A stretch of DNA of 64,000 nucleotides from Burkholderiaceae bacterium (GTDB taxonomy: Bacteria; Pseudomonadota; Gammaproteobacteria; Burkholderiales; Burkholderiaceae_C). The stretch lies in the NCBI GenBank assembly GCA_017992055.1, contig JAGOPK010000003.1, positions 1 to 64,000 of the forward strand. The letters are read 5' to 3'. The translations under genes and the position numbers were made by a program. The notes beneath the pieces were generated by a model that saw only the letters and a list, made by a program, of their open reading frames with translations, had not been told where the DNA came from and made no database searches. Positions 23,853 to 32,537 of the stretch are shown piece after piece. Numbering within the stretch: position 1 is the first letter of the stretch; every line of letters starts with the position of its first letter.

Positions 23853-25244
23853 ATGAGCACCTCTTCCCTTGGGCCGGGCCGCACGCTGGCCCAGCAGCTG
23901 GCCGGGTTCGCCGCCGGCACCTCCTGGGCCGGCCTGCCGCAGCGCGTGCAGCAGCGCGCCCGCCTGCATGCGCTGGACACGCTGGGCCTGGCACTGGCCT
24001 CGCACAGCCAGGACTTCGCAGCGCCGGCGCTGGCCGGCATCGCCGCCGCCGGTGCCCCGGGCCAGGCCTCGGTGATCGGCGACCGGCGCCGCCTGGCGCC
24101 ACGCGACGCGGCCTGCGCCAACGGCCTGCTGATGCATGGCCTGGACTACGACGACACCCACCTGGCCAGCATCGTCCACCCCAGCGTGGTCGGCCTGCCG
24201 GCGGCGCTGGCCCTGGGCGAGGTGCTGGACCGTCCCTGGACCGAGGTGCTGGCGGCCTATGCCGTGGGTGTCGAGGCGGCCATCCGCATCGGCCTGGCGG
24301 TGAAGGGCGGCTTCCACCATGCCGGCTTCCATGCCACCGGCGTGGTGGCGCATTTCGGTGCCGCGCTGGTCGCCGGCCGCCTGCTGGGCCTGGATGCCGA
24401 GGGCCTGACCGCGGCCCAGGGCATTGCCGCCAGCACCGCGGCCGGCGTGCAGGTGTTCCTGGAGGAGGGCGCCTGGTCCAAGCGCCTGCATCCGGGCTGG
24501 GGCGCGCTGGCCGGCATCACCGCGGCCCACCTGGCCCAGGCCGGCTTCAAGGCGCCGACGCGGCCCTATGAAGGCCGCTTCGGCCTGTTTGAATCGCATC
24601 TGCATGGCGAGGCGGCCACGCTGGGCGCCATCGGCGATGGCCTGGGCCGGCACTGGCATCTGCCGGATACCGCCATCAAGCCCTATCCGGTGTGCCACTT
24701 CATCCACGGCTGCCTGGATGCGGCGCTGGCGCTGCATGGCCAGTGCGAGCCGGCGCAGATCGAGCGTGTGACGGCCTGGCTGGCGCCCGACACCCTGCCC
24801 ATCGTGGCCGAGCCGGCCGAGGCCAAGCGCCGCGCCAGCAGCGACTACGAGGCCAAGTTCAGCGCCCACCACTGCGTGGCCGCGATGCTGCTGCGCGGCC
24901 GCTTCGGCCTGCCCGAGCTGGGCGCCGAGGCCCTGGCCGATCCGGCGACGCGGGCGCTGGCGCTGCGGGTCGATTGCCGTGCCGACCCCGAGACGCGCTT
25001 TCCCGAATACTTCTCGGGCGGCGTGACTGTGCAGCTGCGTGACGGCCGCAGGCTGCACCAGCATGTGCCGGTGAACAAGGGCGCCGGCGCACGCGCGCTG
25101 GAGGCGGCCGACATCGAGGCCAAGTTCCTGGCCAATGCCGGCATGCGGCTGGAGCCGGCGCAGGCCCGGCGTGTGCGCGACGCGGTGCTGACCGACGAGC
25201 CGGTGTCCACGCGCATGCTGATGGCCTGGCTGAGCGGCGCCTAG
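23853..25244 (+). CDS. MmgE/PrpD family dehydratase-like protein
   Basis: A 463-residue protein of the family of 2-methylcitrate dehydratase and cis-aconitate decarboxylase. Typical parts are LDTLGLALAS near 43, HGLDYDDTHLASIVHPSVVGLPAALA at about 95-120 (the Asp-Asp-Thr-His active-site stretch), GFHATGVVAHFGAAL, and KPYPVCHFIHGCLDAALAL near 275. Family members hydrate, dehydrate or decarboxylate tricarboxylates without an Fe-S cluster. It is the only plus-strand gene in the cluster. It has no good ribosome-binding site directly before the ATG; an AAGGAG lies 32 bases upstream. With PrpB- and PrpF-like genes nearby, a tricarboxylate or branched diacid pathway is the best inference. Confidence 0.88.
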   Translation: MSTSSLGPGRTLAQQLAGFAAGTSWAGLPQRVQQRARLHALDTLGLALASHSQDFAAPALAGIAAAGAPGQASVIGDRRRLAPRDAACANGLLMHGLDYDDTHLASIVHPSVVGLPAALALGEVLDRPWTEVLAAYAVGVEAAIRIGLAVKGGFHHAGFHATGVVAHFGAALVAGRLLGLDAEGLTAAQGIAASTAAGVQVFLEEGAWSKRLHPGWGALAGITAAHLAQAGFKAPTRPYEGRFGLFESHLHGEAATLGAIGDGLGRHWHLPDTAIKPYPVCHFIHGCLDAALALHGQCEPAQIERVTAWLAPDTLPIVAEPAEAKRRASSDYEAKFSAHHCVAAMLLRGRFGLPELGAEALADPATRALALRVDCRADPETRFPEYFSGGVTVQLRDGRRLHQHVPVNKGAGARALEAADIEAKFLANAGMRLEPAQARRVRDAVLTDEPVSTRMLMAWLSGA

Positions 25245-25266
25245 GACGGGTGGCGCTGGGGCTGGC

Positions 25267-26247
25267 TCAGTCGACCTTGGCGCCCGAGAACCTGACCACC
25301 TCGCCCCACTTGACGATGTCGTCGCGCAGCGCCTGGGCAAAGCGCTCGGGCCTGCCGCCCAGCGGCGTGTAGCCCATGGCTTCGAGCCGGCTGCGGAAGG
25401 CCGGGTTGGCCAGCGCCGCATTCAGCGCCTCGTTGATGCGGCCCACCACCTCGGCCGGCGTGCCCTTGGGTGCCAGCAGGCCGAACCAGGTTTCCGACAC
25501 CAGGGCCGGCTGGCCCAGCTCGCGCGCCGTGGGCACCTGGGGCAGGGCCGCGGCGCGCTGCTCGGACATCACCGCCAGCGCCCGCAGCTTGCCGTCGCGC
25601 ACCCAGGGCACGACCGCGGCCATGCCCGGAAAGGCCAGCTGCAGCCGCTCGGCCAGCAGGTCGGTGAACACCGCGCCCGGCGAGGTGTAGGGCACGTGCA
25701 CCATGAACACGCCCTGGGTCTTCTTGTACAGCTCGCCCGACAGGTGGTAAGAGCTGCCGCTGCCGGTGGAGCCGAAGTTCAGCCGCGCCGGGTGCTTTCT
25801 GGCGTGCTCGGTCAGCTCGGCCAGCGTGTGCACCGGCAGCGATGGGTGCACGACGATGATGTTGGGCACCGAGCCGACCAGCACGATGGGCTCGAAGTCG
25901 CGCTGCGGATGGAAGGGCTTGGCGTCGTACAGCGTCACCGCCGACACCAGGGTGCCGGGCCAGCCCAGCAGCAGGGTGTGGCCATCGGGCGCGGCCTTGG
26001 CCACCGCCGCGGCGCCGATGTTGCCGTTGGCGCCGGGCCGGTTCTCCACCACCACGGCCTGGCCCAGGGCCTTGCCCAGGTCCTCGGCGATCAGCCGGGC
26101 CATCGGGTCGGCGCTGCCGCCGGGTGCGGCCGGCACCACCAGCTTCAGCGGCCGGGCCGGCCAGGCCGCGGTCTGGGCCAGGGCGGCGGGCGCCAATGCT
26201 GCCGCCAGCAGCAGGGCCGTCAGGATCTTCAGGGCAGGGCGGCGCAT
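25267..26247 (-). CDS. Bug-type (TctC family) periplasmic receptor 2
   Basis: A 326-residue binding protein with a Sec signal peptide (hydrophobic ILTALLLAAALAPAALA, cut before QTA). The Bug landmarks are LKLVVPAAPGGSADPMARLI, VENRPGANGNIGAAAVAKA, PDGHTLLLG and VMSEQRAAALPQVPTARELG. The last gene of an operon with an acyl-CoA dehydrogenase, an enoyl-CoA hydratase and a CoA-transferase, it should recognise the carboxylate that the transferase activates. No TctAB partner is present. It converges on the PrpD-like gene with 22 bases between stops. Confidence 0.92.
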   Translation of the reverse strand: MRRPALKILTALLLAAALAPAALAQTAAWPARPLKLVVPAAPGGSADPMARLIAEDLGKALGQAVVVENRPGANGNIGAAAVAKAAPDGHTLLLGWPGTLVSAVTLYDAKPFHPQRDFEPIVLVGSVPNIIVVHPSLPVHTLAELTEHARKHPARLNFGSTGSGSSYHLSGELYKKTQGVFMVHVPYTSPGAVFTDLLAERLQLAFPGMAAVVPWVRDGKLRALAVMSEQRAAALPQVPTARELGQPALVSETWFGLLAPKGTPAEVVGRINEALNAALANPAFRSRLEAMGYTPLGGRPERFAQALRDDIVKWGEVVRFSGAKVD

Positions 26248-26259
26248 GCGTGTCTCCGG

Positions 26260-27432
26260 CTAGTAGGACTTGGGCAGGCCCAGCACCCGCTCGGCGATGT
26301 GGCTGAGGATCAGCTCGCGGCTCACCGGCGCGATGCGCGGGATCATGATCTCGCGCAGGTAGCGCTCGACATGGAACTCCTTGGAGTAGCCCATGCCGCC
26401 GTGGGTGAGCACGGCGCGCTCGCAGGCGCGAAAGCCGGCCTCGGCGGCCAGGTACTTGGCGGCATTGGCCTCGGCGCCGCAGTCGCGGCCCTGGTCGCAC
26501 AGCCAGGCGGCCTTGCAGGTCAGCAGCTCGGCGGCCTGCAGCTCGACCCAGCTCTCGGCCAGCGGATGCTGGATGGCCTGGTTCTGGCCGATGGGCCGGT
26601 CGAACACCACGCGCTCGCGGGCATAGGCCGTGGCCTTGGCCAGGGCCGCGCGGCCCACGCCCACGGCCTCGGCGGCGAGCAGGATGCGCTCGGGGTTCAT
26701 GCCGTGCAGGATGTAGCGGAAGCCCTGGCCTTCTTCGCCGATGCGGTCCTGCAGCGGAATCTCCAGGCCGTCGATGAACAGCTCGTTGGAGTCCACGCAC
26801 TTGCGGCCCATCTTGTCGATCGCGCGCACGTCCACGTGGCGGCGGTCCAGGTCGGTGTAGAACAGCGACAGGCCGCCGGTCTTGTTGCCGGGCGCCAGGT
26901 CTTCCAGCGCGGTGGTGCGCGCCAGCAGCAGCATCTTGTCGGCCACCTGGGCGGTGGAGATCCACAACTTCTGGCCATGCACCACATAGCGGTCGCCGTG
27001 GCGCACCGCGCGGGTCTTCAGCCGCGTGGTGTTGAGGCCGGCATCGGGCTCGGTGACGGCAAAGCAGGACTTGACCTCGCCACGCGCCATCGGCGGCAGC
27101 ATGCGTTGGCGCTGCTCGTCGCTGCCGAACACCACCACCGGCAGGAGGCCGAAGATGTTGATGTGGATGCTGGAGCAGCCACTCAGGCAGGCGCCCGACT
27201 CGGCCACCGTCTGCATCATCAGCGCCGCCTCGCTGACGCCCAGGCCCGAGCCGCCATGGGCCTCGGGGATGGCGATGCCCAGCCAGCCGGCCTGGCCCAT
27301 GGCGTCGTAGAACTCGAACGGGAAGCGGCCGTCGTCGTCGCGGGCGCGCCAGTAGGCATCGGGAAAGCGGCGGCAGACGTCCTGCACCGCCTCGCGGATG
27401 GCGCGCTGCTCGGGAGTGGGTTCGAAGTGCAT
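26260..27432 (-). CDS. Acyl-CoA dehydrogenase
   Basis: A 390-residue flavoenzyme that introduces a 2,3 double bond into an acyl-CoA and hands the electrons to ETF. FAD-contacting segments CFAVTEPDAGLNTTRLKT (about 123-140) and LWISTAQVADKMLLLA are intact; the C-terminal THGGMGYSKEFHVERYLRE is normal. At the position where medium-chain enzymes carry the base Glu (I-Y-E-G-T) this protein reads I-A-P-V-S, so the catalytic base may sit elsewhere, as in isovaleryl-CoA dehydrogenase. The ATG at 27432 lies 11 bases after the enoyl-CoA hydratase stop. It is co-transcribed with the CoA-transferase and hydratase upstream and the Bug receptor downstream. Confidence 0.92.
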   Translation of the reverse strand: MHFEPTPEQRAIREAVQDVCRRFPDAYWRARDDDGRFPFEFYDAMGQAGWLGIAIPEAHGGSGLGVSEAALMMQTVAESGACLSGCSSIHINIFGLLPVVVFGSDEQRQRMLPPMARGEVKSCFAVTEPDAGLNTTRLKTRAVRHGDRYVVHGQKLWISTAQVADKMLLLARTTALEDLAPGNKTGGLSLFYTDLDRRHVDVRAIDKMGRKCVDSNELFIDGLEIPLQDRIGEEGQGFRYILHGMNPERILLAAEAVGVGRAALAKATAYARERVVFDRPIGQNQAIQHPLAESWVELQAAELLTCKAAWLCDQGRDCGAEANAAKYLAAEAGFRACERAVLTHGGMGYSKEFHVERYLREIMIPRIAPVSRELILSHIAERVLGLPKSY

Positions 27433-27443
27433 GCTCGTCAGCG

Positions 27444-28226
27444 TCAGCGTCCGCTCCAGCGGGGAGGGCGTTTCTCGGCAAAGGCGCGCGGGCCCTCCTG
27501 GGCGTCGTCGCTGAGGTAGACCGGCCGGAACAGCTGGCGCGCGGCGCGCAGGCCGGCCGAGCGGCCCATCTCGGCGCTGAGGTAGACCAGCTCGCGCGCG
27601 GCGGCCACCGTCAGCGGCGCATTGGCGGCGATCTGGCGCGCCATCTGCAGCGCCCGCGGCAGCAGCTGCGGCAGCGGCACCATGTCGTTGACGAAGCCCA
27701 GGGCCAGCGCGCGCTGGGCGCTCATCGGGGCGCCGGTCAGCAGCAGCTCCATGGCCACGCGCTGCGGCAGCATGCGCATCAGCGGCGCGGCCCAGGGCAT
27801 GCCGCGGCCGACGCGGGCCTCGGTGATGGCGAACTGGGCATGCTCGGCGGCAATGCACAGGTCGCACATCTGCGCGAACAGAAAGCCGCCAGCACAGGCC
27901 AGGCCGTTGACCGCGGCGATCACCGGCTTGGACAGCGACTCGTTGTCGCCCAGCACCGGCAGCAGGTCGGGTGGCGGCACCTGCAAGCCCAGCGCGGCCG
28001 CCCATTTCAGGTCCATGCCGGCGCAGAAGGCCTGGTCGCCGGCGCCGGTGAGCACGGCCACGCGCACCTGCGGATCGGCGTCGATGCGCCGCCAGGCCTG
28101 GCGCAGGCCCTCGCCCATGCCCTGGTTGATGGCATTGCGCTGGGCCGGGCGGTCCAGAGTGACCAGGGCCACGCCGCCGTCCAGCAGCTGGTAGCGCACC
28201 TCGTCGCTGAGCTGGAGGTCGCTCAT
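27444..28226 (-). CDS. Enoyl-CoA hydratase/isomerase family protein
   Basis: A 260-residue crotonase-fold enzyme. The oxyanion-hole segments are AFCAGMDLKWAAA (about 67-79) and VNGLACAGGFLFAQMCDL (about 105-122). One catalytic acid is expected in FAITEARVGRGMPWAAP. It would hydrate the unsaturated acyl-CoA made by the neighbouring dehydrogenase. The ATG at 28226 has AGGAG eight bases upstream and overlaps the CoA-transferase stop (ATGA). Crotonase-fold enzymes also catalyse isomerisation or hydrolysis, so hydration is the default reading only. Confidence 0.88.
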   Translation of the reverse strand: MSDLQLSDEVRYQLLDGGVALVTLDRPAQRNAINQGMGEGLRQAWRRIDADPQVRVAVLTGAGDQAFCAGMDLKWAAALGLQVPPPDLLPVLGDNESLSKPVIAAVNGLACAGGFLFAQMCDLCIAAEHAQFAITEARVGRGMPWAAPLMRMLPQRVAMELLLTGAPMSAQRALALGFVNDMVPLPQLLPRALQMARQIAANAPLTVAAARELVYLSAEMGRSAGLRAARQLFRPVYLSDDAQEGPRAFAEKRPPRWSGR

Positions 28227-29467
28227 TTTGTCTGCTCCTGATCGGGTGCCGTTGCCGGTGCCGGCCAGTCCGCAGCCTGCCGTGCGGCGCCGCTGTCCAG
28301 CAGGCGCTGGATGCGCTCCGGCGCCAGGCCGGCCTCGGCCAGCACCTCGCGCGTGTGCTCGCCCAGTCGCGGCGCCGGCCGCGTGGCGGCGGGCTGCAGA
28401 TGCTGCCAGCGCAGCGGGCTGCGCATGGCGCGCAGCGGCCCTTCGCTGGGGTGCTGTTCGTCGACAAAAAAGCCGGTGGCCTGCAGATGGGGATCGTGCA
28501 GCACGCTGTGCAGGTCGTGCAGGGGCATGCAGGGCACGTCGGCCTGCTCCAGCAGCTGCAGCCAGTCGGCGGTGTCGCGCTCCAGAAAGATGCGCGACAG
28601 CTCGGCATACACGGCATCGACATGCCGGGTGCGGGCGGCAAAGCCGGCGAAGCGCTCGTCGTCCAGCAGCGACTCGCGCTGGATGGCGCCGAGGAAGCTG
28701 CGCCACTGCTTGTCGCTGTAGACCATGGCGCACAGATGGCCGTCGCGCGTGCGGTAGGGCCGGCGCTCGGCCGACAGCTGGCGCGCATAACCGCCGCCGT
28801 CCAGCGGCGGCTCGAAGCTCAGGCCGCCCAGGTGGTCGCCCAGCGTGAAGCCGACCATGGTCTCGAACATCGGGATGTCGACGCGGTCGCCGCGGCCGCT
28901 GCGCTCGCGTGCCATCAGCGTGGCCAGGATGGCGCTGACCGCGGTCAGGCCGACGATGCGGTCGGCCATGGCCGTGGGCACATAACGCGGCGGCCCGCCG
29001 CTGGCGCGCGCCATCAGGTGCGACAGCGTGCAGGCGCCCTGGATCAGGTCGTCGTAGGCCGGGCGGCCGGCATAGGGGCCGTCGTTGCCAAAGCCCAGCA
29101 GGCCGGCATAGACGATGCGCGGGTTCAGCTCGGCCACCGCCTCGTAGCCCAGGCCCAGGCGCTGCATGGCCTGCGGGCGCAGGTTGTACATCAGCACATC
29201 GGCGTCGCGCAGCAGCAGGTGCAGGGCCTGCAGGCCCTCGGCCTGCTTCAGGTCCAGCACCACGCTGCGCTTGTGGCGGTTGGCGTTGAGGAACACCGGC
29301 CCCATGCCCGCATGCCGGGCCGGTCCGATCTGGCGCACCAGGTCGCCCTGCGGCGGCTCGATCTTCACCACGTCGGCGCCCAGCTCGGCCAGGCTCTGGG
29401 CGGCAAACGGGCCCATCAGCACCGAGCTCATGTCGACGATGCGGATGCCGTGCAGCGGGCTGCTCAT
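28223..29467 (-). CDS. Type III CoA-transferase (CaiB/BaiF family) 1
   Basis: A 414-residue enzyme transferring CoA between carboxylates through an acyl-enzyme anhydride. Family features are VVKIEPPQGDLVRQIGP near 33-49, the CoA-contacting FLNANRHKRSVVLDLK at 59-74 and the probable nucleophile Asp139 in GRPAYDDLIQGA, then a typical C-terminal domain. The ATG at 29467 opens the operon caiB, hydratase, acyl-CoA dehydrogenase, Bug receptor. The IclR regulator is transcribed divergently across a 169-base region with palindromes. It presumably activates the acid delivered by the Bug system, using succinyl- or acetyl-CoA as donor. Confidence 0.9.
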   Translation of the reverse strand: MSSPLHGIRIVDMSSVLMGPFAAQSLAELGADVVKIEPPQGDLVRQIGPARHAGMGPVFLNANRHKRSVVLDLKQAEGLQALHLLLRDADVLMYNLRPQAMQRLGLGYEAVAELNPRIVYAGLLGFGNDGPYAGRPAYDDLIQGACTLSHLMARASGGPPRYVPTAMADRIVGLTAVSAILATLMARERSGRGDRVDIPMFETMVGFTLGDHLGGLSFEPPLDGGGYARQLSAERRPYRTRDGHLCAMVYSDKQWRSFLGAIQRESLLDDERFAGFAARTRHVDAVYAELSRIFLERDTADWLQLLEQADVPCMPLHDLHSVLHDPHLQATGFFVDEQHPSEGPLRAMRSPLRWQHLQPAATRPAPRLGEHTREVLAEAGLAPERIQRLLDSGAARQAADWPAPATAPDQEQTK

Positions 29468-29481
29468 GCCGGCCCTTGTTT

Positions 29482-29521
29482 GTTCCTGTACATGAACAAA
29501 AATGTACGAATTCATGAATTC
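29482..29521. promoter_or_regulatory. Candidate IclR operators between the first CoA module and its regulator
   Basis: Two palindromes lie side by side: GTTCCTGTACATGAAC (29482-29497, 14 of 16 bases symmetrical) and the perfect GAATTCATGAATTC (29508-29521). The words TGTACATGAAC and TGTACGAATTC also form a direct repeat. They sit 15-55 bases before the CoA-transferase start, in the only AT-rich stretch of the gap, where an IclR repressor or activator would bind. Confidence 0.5.
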
Positions 29522-29636
29522 AACCGCAACCCGGGTTCCCCCGCAGCGGCGGCACGACGGGTCGGTCCGCTTGCCGGAGACACAATTGGCCGGGCCTCGC
29601 CACCCCCCCCCAATCGCCCCAACCGCCCCGCTGCCC

Positions 29637-30383
29637 GTGTCCGTCAAGCAAGCCACCCAGGTCCTCGATCTGCTGGACTTCTTTGCCCAGCGGCAGGGCC
29701 CGGCCACGCTGACGGACATCGCGCGCCATTTCGGCTGGCCACGCTCCAGCACCTTCAACCTGCTGGCGGCGCTGACCGCGCGAGGCATGCTCTACGAGCC
29801 CCAGGCCCGCGGCGGCTACTACCCGGCGCCGGCCCTGGCCACGCTGGTGCAGCGCATCGAGCAGGCCCAGCCGCTGCCACAGGCGCTGCAGCAGCTGCTG
29901 CGCACGCTGGCCGACGAGACCGGCGAGACCGTGGTGCTGGCCGCGCCGGCCGGCGGCCAGGTGCTGTTCATCGCGGCGCTGGAATCGGCCCAGGCCGTGC
30001 GCTACAGCGCCGCGCCGGGCAAGCGCATCCCGCTGCATGCCACCGCCACCGGCCGCGCCCTGCTGGCGCAGATGACGGCCGGCGAGCGGGCCTCGCTGCT
30101 GCGCAAGGCGCCGTTCCAGCGCCACACGCCGTCCACGCTGATGAGCGCCGACGAGGTCGAGCAGGAGATCCGGCGCTCGCTGGAGCGTGGCTGGTTCGAG
30201 GGCCGCGGCGAATACTCGGCCGACCTGGGGGGCGTGGCCCTGGCGCTGGCCCTGCCGCAGCGCCAGCTGGCCCTGCTGGTGGCGGGCCCGGTGTCGCGTG
30301 TCGGTGGCCGGCTCGACGCCCTGGCGCAGCTGATGCAGCAGCAGGTGGCCCGGCACCTGGGGCCAGCGCAGGCGCCCGGCTGA
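29637..30383 (+). CDS. IclR-family transcriptional regulator 1
   Basis: A 248-residue regulator with an N-terminal winged helix (VLDLLDFFAQRQGPATLTDI, then ARHFGWPRSSTFNLLAALTA) and a C-terminal GAF-like effector domain (LADETGETVVLAAPAGG to GVALALALPQR). The GTG at 29637 gives the length usual for the family. Upstream in-frame ATGs at 29502 and 29514 would add 41-45 residues of low-complexity sequence and start inside the operator palindromes, so I reject them. It faces the CoA-transferase/acyl-CoA dehydrogenase operon divergently and most likely controls it. Its stop is separated from the next, convergent gene by one base. Confidence 0.88.
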   Translation: MSVKQATQVLDLLDFFAQRQGPATLTDIARHFGWPRSSTFNLLAALTARGMLYEPQARGGYYPAPALATLVQRIEQAQPLPQALQQLLRTLADETGETVVLAAPAGGQVLFIAALESAQAVRYSAAPGKRIPLHATATGRALLAQMTAGERASLLRKAPFQRHTPSTLMSADEVEQEIRRSLERGWFEGRGEYSADLGGVALALALPQRQLALLVAGPVSRVGGRLDALAQLMQQQVARHLGPAQAPG

Positions 30384-30384
30384 G

Positions 30385-31614
30385 TCAGACCACGCCGCGT
30401 TCGCGCAGCGCGGCAATGGCGCCCTCGTCCAGGCCCAGCCAGTCGCGCAGCACCTCGTCGCTGTGCTGGCCCAGCACCGGCGGCGCCATCGGCTCGCGGT
30501 CGGCCAGGCCGACAAAGCGGATCGGGCTGCCGAAGAAGCGCGTGGGCCCGGCCTGCGCATGCTCGGCGCTCAGCGTCAGGCCGCGGTGCTGCACCTGCGG
30601 ATCGGCAAACACCTCGGCATAGGCATTCACCGGTCCGCTGGGAATGCCGGCGGCCTGCAGCGCCGCCAGCAGCTCGGCCGAGGTCCATTGCGCGGTCAGC
30701 TCGCCAAAGGTCTGGGCCAGCTCGCGCCGGTGCTGCAGGCGCTGCGCATTGCTGGCAAAGCGCGGGTCGTCGGCCAGGTCGGGGCGGCGCAGCACCTGGC
30801 AAAGGCCGCGGTACTGGTCCTCGCTGCCGCAGATGACGATGATGCTGCGGTCGGCGCAGGCAAAGGCCTGCGAGGGCAGGCCGCCATTGCCCTCGGTGCC
30901 ACGCCGCGGCGGCACGGTGTGCGTGGCCAGGTAGGTGGCGATGTAGTGCGTCTGCGCGGCGATGGTGCTGTCCAGCAGCGCGATGTCGATGTGCGCGCCT
31001 TCGCCGGAATGGGTGTCGCGCTCGTACAGCGCCGCCAGCACGCCGGCGGTGGCGAACTGCCCGGCCATGAAGTCGGCCAGGCTGGGTCCGGTCTTCATCG
31101 GGCCGCCGCCGGGCACGCCGTCGGGCAGGCCGGTCACGCTCATCAGCCCGGACATGGCCTGGAACACCGTGTCGTAGCCCGGCATCGTGGCATAGGGCCC
31201 GCTCTGGCCGAAGCCGGTGACCGAGCAGTACACCAGGCGCGGGTTGACGCTGCGCAGCGAACCAAAGTCCAGCCCGTAGCGCTGCAGGTCGCCGACCTTG
31301 TAGTTCTCGATCAGCACGTCGCTGCGCGCGGCCAGGCGGCGCACCAGGTCCTGGCCTTCGGGCCGGGCCAGGTCGATGGTCAGCGAGCGCTTGTTGCGGT
31401 TGGCGCTGAGGTACATCGGCGACTCGCGCGTCTCGCGGCCCTGGCGGTCCTTCAGGAACGGCGGGCCCCAGCGCCGGGCCTCGTCGCCGCGGCCCGGGCG
31501 CTCGATCTTCACCACCTCGGCGCCCAGGTCGCCCAGGGATTGGGCGGCCAGCGGCGCGGCCAGGATGCGGCTCAGGTCCAGCACCTTGATGCCGGTCAGG
31601 GGCAGGCGTTTCAC
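30385..31614 (-). CDS. Type III CoA-transferase (CaiB/BaiF family) 2
   Basis: A 409-residue enzyme of the formyl-CoA/succinyl-CoA transferase type. VVKIERPGRGDEARRWGPP (34-52), YLSANRNKRSLTIDLA (68-83) and the expected nucleophile Asp148 in MPGYDTVFQAMSG are present. The start is a GTG at 31614 that overlaps the stop of the upstream acyl-CoA dehydrogenase (GTGA). It is the last gene of the second CoA module (Bug receptor, SDR, two acyl-CoA dehydrogenases, CoA-transferase). Compared with the first module the gene order is reversed. Confidence 0.9.
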   Translation of the reverse strand: MKRLPLTGIKVLDLSRILAAPLAAQSLGDLGAEVVKIERPGRGDEARRWGPPFLKDRQGRETRESPMYLSANRNKRSLTIDLARPEGQDLVRRLAARSDVLIENYKVGDLQRYGLDFGSLRSVNPRLVYCSVTGFGQSGPYATMPGYDTVFQAMSGLMSVTGLPDGVPGGGPMKTGPSLADFMAGQFATAGVLAALYERDTHSGEGAHIDIALLDSTIAAQTHYIATYLATHTVPPRRGTEGNGGLPSQAFACADRSIIVICGSEDQYRGLCQVLRRPDLADDPRFASNAQRLQHRRELAQTFGELTAQWTSAELLAALQAAGIPSGPVNAYAEVFADPQVQHRGLTLSAEHAQAGPTRFFGSPIRFVGLADREPMAPPVLGQHSDEVLRDWLGLDEGAIAALRERGVV

Positions 31615-32537
31615 GCGGGGGTCCTCGATGGCTGGGCCGGCCAGGTGGCCCGGGCGGCGGCGATGAACTGGCGGCCGGCGCCGCCCAGCTCGGATTGCAG
31701 GCGCTTGGCGCGGTAGCTGAAGCGGTGCAGCGGGTGCTCCAGCGTCAGCCCCATCGCGCCCATGAACTGGTGCAGGTCATAACACACGGGACGCACGGCC
31801 TGCTGGGCCTGGGCCGCGGCCAGGGCCGCCGGCAGCTGGCCCGCGGCGGCGGCCAGCACCAGCCAGCGCAGGCCTTCCAGCGTGGTGGCGCACTGGGCCA
31901 GCCGGTGCTGCACGGCCTGGAAGGCGCCCAGCGGCCGGCCGAACTGGCGCCGCTGGCCCACATGCCCGACCACGCTGTCCAGGGCCGCGGCCAGGTTGCC
32001 GGCAATCTCGGCGGCCAGGGCCAGGCGCCACAGGTCCAGGGCCTCGCCAGCCTCCATCCCGGCACGCTGCCAGGCCAGCGGCCGGGCCGCGGCCAGCCGG
32101 CCCATCGGATAGGCGAACAGGCTGTCCACCGGCTGCACATCGCCCGGCTGCAGCAGGGCCTGCTGCACGCCGGAGTCGGCGATCCAAAGCACGCAGCGCG
32201 CCTGCGGCAGAAAGCGCACCGGCGCCTGCACATCGTTGCCGGTGATCACGGCACAGGGCCGGGGCAGGCCCAGGCGTGGTGCCAGCAGGGCCGATGCGCC
32301 GATCTCCAGCGCCGCCGGCACGCCGGCCAGCGCCATCAGCATCGCGGCCGCCGGCACCGGGCCCAGGCCGTCGGTGACCAGGGTCTCGAAGTAGCCGCCC
32401 TGTTCCAGCGCGGCTTCCAGTGCCGGGGCCGCGGCATGGCGCTGGCCGCCGTCCAGCACTGCGTTGCGGTGCGGGGCGATCACCGCCTCCACCGCATCGA
32501 GCAGGGCGCGTGCGTCGTCGTGCCAGGCCAGCTTCAT
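31611..32537 (-). CDS. Acyl-CoA dehydrogenase, short subunit (beta-like)
   Basis: A 308-residue acyl-CoA dehydrogenase homologue, about 75 residues shorter than the common form. The N-terminal helical domain is reduced; the C-terminal domain retains AEIAGNLAAALDSVVGHVGQ and RRQFGRPLGAFQAVQHRLAQ, and ends FSYRAKRLQSELGG. It directly overlaps the full-length partner gene (ATGA at 32534-32537). Such unequal pairs form alpha2-beta2 heterotetramers in steroid and related catabolism, with one FAD site per heterodimer. The family's catalytic Glu and the FAD signature loops are not evident here, so this should be the non-catalytic or half-site subunit. Confidence 0.82.
   Translation of the reverse strand: MKLAWHDDARALLDAVEAVIAPHRNAVLDGGQRHAAAPALEAALEQGGYFETLVTDGLGPVPAAAMLMALAGVPAALEIGASALLAPRLGLPRPCAVITGNDVQAPVRFLPQARCVLWIADSGVQQALLQPGDVQPVDSLFAYPMGRLAAARPLAWQRAGMEAGEALDLWRLALAAEIAGNLAAALDSVVGHVGQRRQFGRPLGAFQAVQHRLAQCATTLEGLRWLVLAAAAGQLPAALAAAQAQQAVRPVCYDLHQFMGAMGLTLEHPLHRFSYRAKRLQSELGGAGRQFIAAARATWPAQPSRTPA

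Noticed and set aside
9181-25244. A canonical 2-methylcitrate (propionate) cycle
   Set aside because: PrpB-, PrpD- and PrpF-like genes are present, but prpC and acnD are not, and the genes are split over two operons with unrelated partners.
29502-29636. Longer N-terminus for IclR regulator 1
   Set aside because: The added 45 residues are low-complexity and the ATGs lie inside the operator palindromes; the GTG at 29637 gives the family-typical length.
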